This document shows, piece by piece, positions 52,832 through 58,368 of a stretch of 58,368 nt of DNA; position 1 is the stretch's first letter; each line of letters starts with the position of its first letter. The notes beneath the pieces were generated by a model, which was not told where the DNA came from, made no database searches, and was given only the letters and a program-made list of their open reading frames with translations. Made by a program: the position numbers and the translations under genes. The DNA is taken from NCBI GenBank assembly GCA_000785145.2, contig JSZA02000034.1, positions 1 through 58,368 of the forward strand, written 5' to 3'. The stretch comes from Candidatus Thiomargarita nelsonii. GTDB lineage: Bacteria > Pseudomonadota > Gammaproteobacteria > Beggiatoales > Beggiatoaceae.

Positions 52832-54799
52832 TTACAACAAAGGCAACATCGCGTGTCCAACACCCAGTCCAAACGCAGTGCCAAACAATAGGGTAGATTT
52901 TGTCAAGCCAAAATGCAGCATTGTCACCGCTGCCGTATTGCTGACCCCAAAACCGCCCCAAAATAACATACTATTCTGTAAACGGCTGTTCAGTTGCTTT
53001 GAAATATCAATCAGTTCACACAGACGTGACAGGTTGTCGTCGAGAAATAGCACTTGTGCCATGTCGCTGGTAATTGAGGCGGCATCCGATAGGCAAATTG
53101 ACACGTTAGCCTGTTTCATCGCAACCGCATCGTTAAGGCCATCACCAATAAAACAGACTTTGTGACCTGCGGTTTGCAAGTCGCGGATCAATTGGGCTTT
53201 CTCTTGGGGCAGTACTTCATAAAAATAATCATCCATGCCCAACTCTTTGGCCAATTTTTTGGTTGGCTTTTGATGATCTCCGGAGACTATCGCTAATTGT
53301 TTGATGCCACGTTGACGTAAATCACGCATTACCGCTTTGACTTCGGGGCGTAGCTGGGGCTGAATTTCAATGGCACCTTTGAGTTTTTGATCAACGGCAA
53401 CCATGACTAAACTGTCACCGGTTTGCTGGGCTTGTTCATTAGCCGTTTTGATCGCGGTGGGCAGGATAATGCCTTCTATTTCCATAAACCGAGCACTGCC
53501 GACTTGAATAGTCAGCCCATTCATTTGTACCGTCACACCATAACCAATCTGATAATTGGCATGATCTGTATCCGGTAAATGAAAATGTTGCTTTTCGGCC
53601 TCTTTGACGATGGCGCGAGCCAATGGATGAGCAAGTCGGGATTCGGCTATGGCAGCACAGCGAAGTATTCCATCTGCGCCTAAATCATCACAACTGATGA
53701 TCTGTCCAACTTCAGGTTCTATCTTCGTCAAGGTGCCCGTTTTATCGAATAATACTGTATCTACCTTAACTAATTCTTCCAATACTCGACCATCTTTGAT
53801 TAAAATGCTGTTCTTGGATGCCAGAGTGATATGATTAAAGGTTTGTAACGCCGGTAATACCCGAATCGTATTGCTCGGGACACTGAATAACAAGGCTGCT
53901 GCTGATGAACTCCCCAAAAATGGCCATGCAATCGCACTGACTGTCAATAACGGAAGAGAGATTTTATTTGACCAACCTTCTCCCTTTAATTGTAGGCTGC
54001 TTTTAAAATCTCGGGTATGTTGTAAAATGTCATTGAGCTTGGCAACGGTCGCTTCCTGTCCGGTTTTTTTTACTTTAACCTGAATTTTACCGCTGACAAG
54101 TATCGTGGCTGCAAGCACATGATCACCTGGCGCTTTTTCTATCGGCATGGGTTCGCCGGTTAAGGCTTGTTGATCAATCATGGCCATGCCTTTGGTGATG
54201 ATACCGTCGATGGCGATGACTTCGCCGGCTTTAATAACTACAATATCACCCACTTCTAAATCATGCAGAGAAACTTCAACTTCTGTTTGATCTTTCAATA
54301 TCCATACTTTACTCGGTTGCTGTTTAAAGGCTTGACCGATTAGGCGGGTGGCTTTGTTTTGGCTTTTGTTCACCATGATGGTACCAAAGTGATAAACCCA
54401 AGTTTGTAAGGCGGCGGGAAAATATAAACCGCTACCGATACAAACGATGGTGACAATAGAGCTGAGTGTATCATTTTGCACTTGCCGATTCACGCGCAGG
54501 GTATGTTCAGCCTCCTTAAAAATCGGTGCGCTGGCTGTGGTGGTTAAAGCTACACTTAATAGCCTGATTGGTGGGTAAACATAACTGATCGCTGCCATGC
54601 CCATTGCGGCATTGCTGATATTAAAATGACGCTTATCCAATTGTGGATTTTGGCTTTGAGTCGCTTTTTCATCCCCTGGCACCAGCGAGGTTTTATTTGT
54701 GTGATGCTTGCTCAATAGTTTGATGCCGATATATGTACCTAACATTACACCGATATTTACAAATAGCATGGTATTTACCTTATTAGTCTTGGAGTCCAA
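52832..54799 (-). CDS. P-type ATPase without the CPC membrane motif
   Basis: A 655-residue transporter of P1B-type layout. The actuator loop has DQQALTGEPMPIEK, the phosphorylation site is DKTGTLTKIEPEV, the His-Pro pair is RLAHPLARAI and the hinge is GDGLNDAVAMKQ. No N-terminal heavy-metal-binding domain is present. Where metal ATPases have CPC/SPC/CPH, this one reads LLFSVPSNTIRVLPALQTF: no Cys at all. The substrate is therefore not predictable. Two helices near the N-terminus precede the core. A broken paralogue lies upstream. Confidence 0.82.
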   Translation of the reverse strand: MDSKTNKVNTMLFVNIGVMLGTYIGIKLLSKHHTNKTSLVPGDEKATQSQNPQLDKRHFNISNAAMGMAAISYVYPPIRLLSVALTTTASAPIFKEAEHTLRVNRQVQNDTLSSIVTIVCIGSGLYFPAALQTWVYHFGTIMVNKSQNKATRLIGQAFKQQPSKVWILKDQTEVEVSLHDLEVGDIVVIKAGEVIAIDGIITKGMAMIDQQALTGEPMPIEKAPGDHVLAATILVSGKIQVKVKKTGQEATVAKLNDILQHTRDFKSSLQLKGEGWSNKISLPLLTVSAIAWPFLGSSSAAALLFSVPSNTIRVLPALQTFNHITLASKNSILIKDGRVLEELVKVDTVLFDKTGTLTKIEPEVGQIISCDDLGADGILRCAAIAESRLAHPLARAIVKEAEKQHFHLPDTDHANYQIGYGVTVQMNGLTIQVGSARFMEIEGIILPTAIKTANEQAQQTGDSLVMVAVDQKLKGAIEIQPQLRPEVKAVMRDLRQRGIKQLAIVSGDHQKPTKKLAKELGMDDYFYEVLPQEKAQLIRDLQTAGHKVCFIGDGLNDAVAMKQANVSICLSDAASITSDMAQVLFLDDNLSRLCELIDISKQLNSRLQNSMLFWGGFGVSNTAAVTMLHFGLTKSTLLFGTAFGLGVGHAMLPLL

Positions 54800-54918
54800 A
54801 ATTTATTTTGGGACTTTCTGGTATTTTTAAAGCGATTTGAGATAGTGAGTACAGTTAATGTGCAACACCTCGGTAAAAACAAATTGACTCGTCCAAAATA
54901 AATTTGGGACGGAAAGAA
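54788..54918. repeat. Type A palindromes upstream of the ATPase gene
   Basis: GGAGTCCAAAATTTATTTTG overlaps the ATPase start region. CGTCCAAAATAAATTTGGGA is a second, decayed copy at about 54890. The stretch 54919-55086 shows nothing else. Confidence 0.7.
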
Positions 54919-55086
54919 GAAATAGAAGTCAATAAAAACGGGGGTTGAGCATTTTGATGGCTATTTTAAAATTGAGGGTAAAATTTAATAATAATTCATT
55001 TGTAAGACGACTGTCGCTTGGAATAAGACTTGTTGTTCGTCATCTCATCGGGTAAAAGCCCCGATTTTGAACTGAACCAAGCCTGA

Positions 55087-56790
55087 TTATTTTTTCCGCT
55101 CATGATGAGAAAGGCGCATTGGACGCATGGTATTAGCAACACCAGTAAATAGTCCAAGCGCATATAGCACCACCGATGTCATAAAGCCCAAATGAAATAA
55201 GAACACACTACCAATACCGATAACTCCGGGTATAATCGACACAGTTATATTGGTTTTCATGTTTTCGTCTAATGCTTGGGTAATTTGTAGCAAATCAAGT
55301 AGCCGTTCCAGATTGGCATCCATTAACACAATTTGCGCGGTATTTTGTTTTCCGGTAAGGTATTGGCAAAATAATTCTTAATACCAAGTTGAGCCGCTAA
55401 TTTTCGGGTTGATCCTTCCTGATCGCCAGAAATGATGTATAAAGCCAAACCCCGTTGTTGTAATTGCTCAATCACTTTTTGAGCTTCAGGGCGTAATCTG
55501 GCTTCCAGTTCGATGGCTCCGGCGAGTTCATCATCAATAGCAACCATGATCAGTGAATTACCCAGTTCCTGACAATGCTCATGTATTGCTTGGATATTTG
55601 CCGGAATATTGATGCCTTCTATCTGCATGAAACGGTCGCTACCGACGCGGAGCAGCTTGTTAGGAAGTTGCACTTTGATACCGTAGCCAACTTCATAATG
55701 TGCTTGTTGAGGCACCTGTAAAAGTAGTTGCCGTTCGCTGGCGGCTGCTAAAATCGCTAGGGCAACCGGATGTGTTTGCCGATATTCTGCGGTTGCGGCG
55801 TGAAGTCATGGGGGCAAACAAACGCAAATTGCTACCGAGATAATTACCTAGTAGAGCGAGTGCGCCATTGGTTCCAACAAGTGGTAAAGCAACACCGCTC
55901 AGCACTAAAGTTGGCAATGCGGACTTATCTGTTAGTTTTTCTCCCCGCGTCTGAATGGATAAGGTAAAATTGCTCATTTCGCTAAGAATTTTACCAATTT
56001 GTGCCGCTACGGTTTCCTTACCCGTTTTTTCCACTTGGATATGTAGTTTACCGGACAGTACTAGCGTTGATGCAAAAACGGAATCGCCAACCGTTTTTTC
56101 TGCTGGTTGCGCTTCACCAGTCAGACGGTGTTGATCAATAGAAGCAATACCCTGCTTGATGATACCATCGGCTGGAATGATTTCACTCGCATGCACGACA
56201 ATAGTATCGCCAACTTGGAGTTGCTCAAACTGCGTTTCAATTTCCACTCCATTTATTAATACCCAAACAGAACGAGGTTGTTCTCCAAAAATATTGATTA
56301 AATTTTGGCGTGAAGAATCTTCAGTTTCAGCCAGTATTTTTTCGCTGAAATAATAAATACCACTTCCCACTGCTACCCAAAAATAATATCCATTTGCCAG
56401 CCCTCCAACAACCCATATCACATCCACTACATCTATGCATAAACGTTTTTCTATAAATAAAGCAGTATATGCGGTTTTCAAACGAGGCATAGTGACATAA
56501 AGTAAAGGAAAAATGCTTATTAGCAATAATGGAGGAGAAATCATATAACCAGATATGATTAAACCTAAAGAGACTAAAGAAATATTCAGTTGATTACGCG
56601 CTTCTATCGCAGCCTCATTAACGCGATTGGTTGATGCTACCTTCTGTGATGGTTGTTTGATGAGACTGGTATTAGTAGATTTTGATTGGGCTTTAACCTG
56701 TCTCGTTTGCTTTGATACCTGCTTGTTAGTCTTATATAGCCTGAAGCCAGAATACAAAACACCACTAACAATCATAGTTGTCAACAACAT
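55087..56790 (-). pseudogene. P-type ATPase paralogue lacking its catalytic motifs
   Basis: The N-terminal part (to about residue 320) is readable: HRLTGEAQPAEK is intact. After LGSNLRLFAPMTS the frame jumps to YRQTHPVALAILAAA, with the DKTGTLT region missing. The next part ends GIKNYFANTLPENK and jumps to QIVLMDANLERLLDLLQ, with the GDGxNDA hinge missing. Both gaps remove conserved motifs. The remainder resembles the intact neighbour. It cannot transport. Confidence 0.85.
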
Positions 56791-56816
56791 ATTTAAGCCT
56801 TTCCTATGTTACGGGT

Positions 56817-57019
56817 CAATGCCATTAAGTTAAGGTTTTTTTGTAGGGTGGGCTGTAGGGGCAATCCCTTGTGGTTGCCCGCGCAACATCGTTATGGGAC
56901 GCCCAACCCACCATTGTTACAAATTTACTTCGTTACTTCGTTTCAACGAGTTGGTGGGTTTCGCTCCACTCTACCCACCCTACAAAAAAAACGCATTTAT
57001 GCTTAACTTAATGGCATTG
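56817..57019. mobile_element. 203-bp CAATGCCAT element with 11-bp target duplication
   Basis: CAATGCCATTAAGTTAAG and CTTAACTTAATGGCATTG bound type C and F pieces. ATGTTACGGGT lies on both sides (56806-56816 and 57020-57030). From 57031 to 57205 no gene is seen. Confidence 0.9.
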
Positions 57020-57205
57020 ATGTTACGGGTACTGGGATCGTTGGGTGGGAATTTCATAAAAATTAACAGGTTATCAATAATGAGCGAATATGCCATAAGT
57101 CATTGATTATCGTATTCAGTTATGAATTGCCGCTCTGACTTATCCCATCCAATGACCCCAGTGCCCAAATAGTTATTTTGGCATGACTCCAATATTTATC
57201 TTGTA

Positions 57206-58195
57206 TTAACTAAAGTTAGGATACAGAAAAGTGAAAGCCGAATTATCGGGTAACTGTACACGATTTGTATTGTGATCACACCAAATTTCTTCTTCGCTTG
57301 AAACTGTGCATGATGTATGCCGAAAACCTAATCCGCCAGGAGTTGAGCGAAACTCAACATCAACAACCATTCCAGGAGTCACTTTTCTTTCAGGTAATAC
57401 CGGGAACATTGCGAGTCGCCAATGGGTTTTTGGATTACCTGGCGCATTTGTCAAATAAGTCGCATTGCCAATATCAGCGTCAAACCATGCAACTATACAT
57501 GAGAGCATTCCAGCCTTTTCAATGGTGAATTGAAGCTTCGTAGAAAAATCTCCTTTAACCTCCTCTATCGTTGAGGCGTAAGCATCATGTGTCCATGCAG
57601 ATTTTGGTGATGCAAGAAAGTTTTGTGGCAAAATATCATGGTCAATAAAAAACAATTCATTACCCATTGCTTGGGCAATTAAACTTAAGTCAATACCATA
57701 CGGTTTCGATTGCCAAAATGCCATATTTGTACTTGTGACTTTATCCTCAACCAATGCAATCATGGTGGTTAATCTTTCTGGTAAAAGATGTCCGCCCGAT
57801 TTCAGCCATTTATCTCTAAATGTAAGAACACCTGTTAATAAATTTTCTTCGTCGCCATAACTACCAATCCACTCAGATATAATGACATCTACTTTTTCAG
57901 GGAGATTGACTTCTTCCATATTCGCCTGAATAAACTCAATTCGATTGGATAGTCCATTGGACTGTGCAAGTTTTTTTGCAATTTCAATAGTACGAGTTGG
58001 TTCAATAGCATATACCTTGGTGGCACCTGCTTGAGCAGCAAAAATAGCCATTATGCCGGTTCCAGCTCCTACATCAGCCACCACTGACCCCCTCGTAACA
58101 AACTTTGAAATCGCCTGCTGATAGGTGTTACACCGTACCCCATCAGCTAACATACGGCGATGGATAAGTAAGTTTCCATAGTTCTCAATATACAT
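57206..58195 (-). CDS. PRMT-like SAM-dependent methyltransferase
   Basis: A 329-residue class I methyltransferase. IHRRMLADGVRCNTYQQAI, ADVGAGTGIMAIFAAQAG (motif I), the double-E-type loop ISEWIGSYGDEENLL and a THW-like site (KTHWRLAMFPVLP) follow the order of protein arginine methyltransferases. True bacterial arginine methyltransferases are rare, so it may act on another substrate. No neighbour hints at the target. The start at 58195 gives a normal MYIENYGN opening. Confidence 0.75.
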   Translation of the reverse strand: MYIENYGNLLIHRRMLADGVRCNTYQQAISKFVTRGSVVADVGAGTGIMAIFAAQAGATKVYAIEPTRTIEIAKKLAQSNGLSNRIEFIQANMEEVNLPEKVDVIISEWIGSYGDEENLLTGVLTFRDKWLKSGGHLLPERLTTMIALVEDKVTSTNMAFWQSKPYGIDLSLIAQAMGNELFFIDHDILPQNFLASPKSAWTHDAYASTIEEVKGDFSTKLQFTIEKAGMLSCIVAWFDADIGNATYLTNAPGNPKTHWRLAMFPVLPERKVTPGMVVDVEFRSTPGGLGFRHTSCTVSSEEEIWCDHNTNRVQLPDNSAFTFLYPNFS

Positions 58196-58281
58196 AATTC
58201 ACCTTAATTAAAAGTTTTCCGACACCATAAAGGCTTTAATAGTGCCAATTCCTAAACCCGAATGTGCGCTAGTACTCTGTC

Positions 58282-58368
58282 AATTTGTTTTTTTTGGGTT
58301 GGAGTACAAAGCTTTAGCTTTGTCAGACAGTACAAAGCTAAAGCTTTGTACTCCAAAAAAACAAATTG
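58282..58368. repeat. Long inverted repeat with a type A core at the window edge
   Basis: CAATTTGTTTTTTTTGG and CCAAAAAAACAAATTG enclose TTGGAGTACAAAGCTTTAGC and GCTAAAGCTTTGTACTCCAA. It resembles the element at 5593, with different outer ends. It may continue past the window. Confidence 0.75.

Overview
The window looks like a chromosome segment of a low-GC gammaproteobacterium. The block plsY-yebC-ruvC-ruvA, the divergent pair mrcA / pilMNOPQ, metX-metW and purM-purN are arranged as in that class. Lipoprotein caspases, many decayed toxin-antitoxin genes and very many short palindromic repeats suggest a large sulfur bacterium of the Beggiatoa / Thioploca / Thiomargarita type. That placement is an inference from gene style, not from a marker gene.

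Layout. Positions 1-2145 are a graveyard of broken defence-type genes (HEPN, PD-(D/E)XK, AAA ATPase). From 2162 to 9862 come a NuoL/MrpD-like membrane protein, a DUF6891 protein, a ferritin-like protein, an AAA ATPase/nuclease and a secreted ExeM-type nuclease. From 10.0 to 14.6 kb are toxin-antitoxin pairs (RelE type, VapC type, a truncated PIN type), a solo HEPN protein, a frameshifted unknown gene and an Ntn amidohydrolase. From 15.0 to 17.8 kb lies a two-gene unit in which a nucleotidyltransferase-RNA ligase fusion follows a protein of unknown fold; a dead BrnT toxin gene sits beside it. From 18.5 to 21.3 kb is a DUF262 / AAA / unknown three-gene unit. From 21.4 to 31.7 kb are an NAD-kinase-family gene with an SPFH gene, two lipoprotein caspases that share one leader, an Rpn-type nuclease, a DUF2269 protein, an alpha/beta hydrolase and the RNA 2'-phosphotransferase KptA. 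From 31.9 to 51.1 kb is the conserved core: metX-metW, aroF, ruvA-ruvC-yebC-plsY, mrcA, pilMNOPQ, a giant Ig-like lipoprotein, purM-purN and an amidase. From 51.1 to 58.4 kb are repeats, a P-type ATPase with an unusual membrane motif beside a gutted paralogue, and a PRMT-like methyltransferase.

Repeats dominate the gaps. I separate: (A) short palindromes built on TCCAA...TTGGA; (B) GGTGCGTAGGACGCACC elements; (C) GGGCAACC...GGATTGCCCC hairpins; (D) 54-bp GGTGGATACGCG tandem units; (E) GTTCCCACGC-type pieces; (F) GTAGGGTGGGTAGAGCG pieces. One set is demonstrably mobile: elements ending in CAATGCCAT / ATGGCATTG are flanked by perfect 11-bp direct repeats at four places. One of these lies inside a caspase gene and keeps its frame.

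Best leads: a probable diversity-generating-retroelement variable region at the 3' end of the second caspase gene (29170-29316), the nucleotidyltransferase-RNA ligase operon (15004-17260), the 11-bp-duplication element family, and scattered fragments of the NAD-kinase-family gene travelling next to type B repeats. I saw no tRNA, rRNA or CRISPR array.
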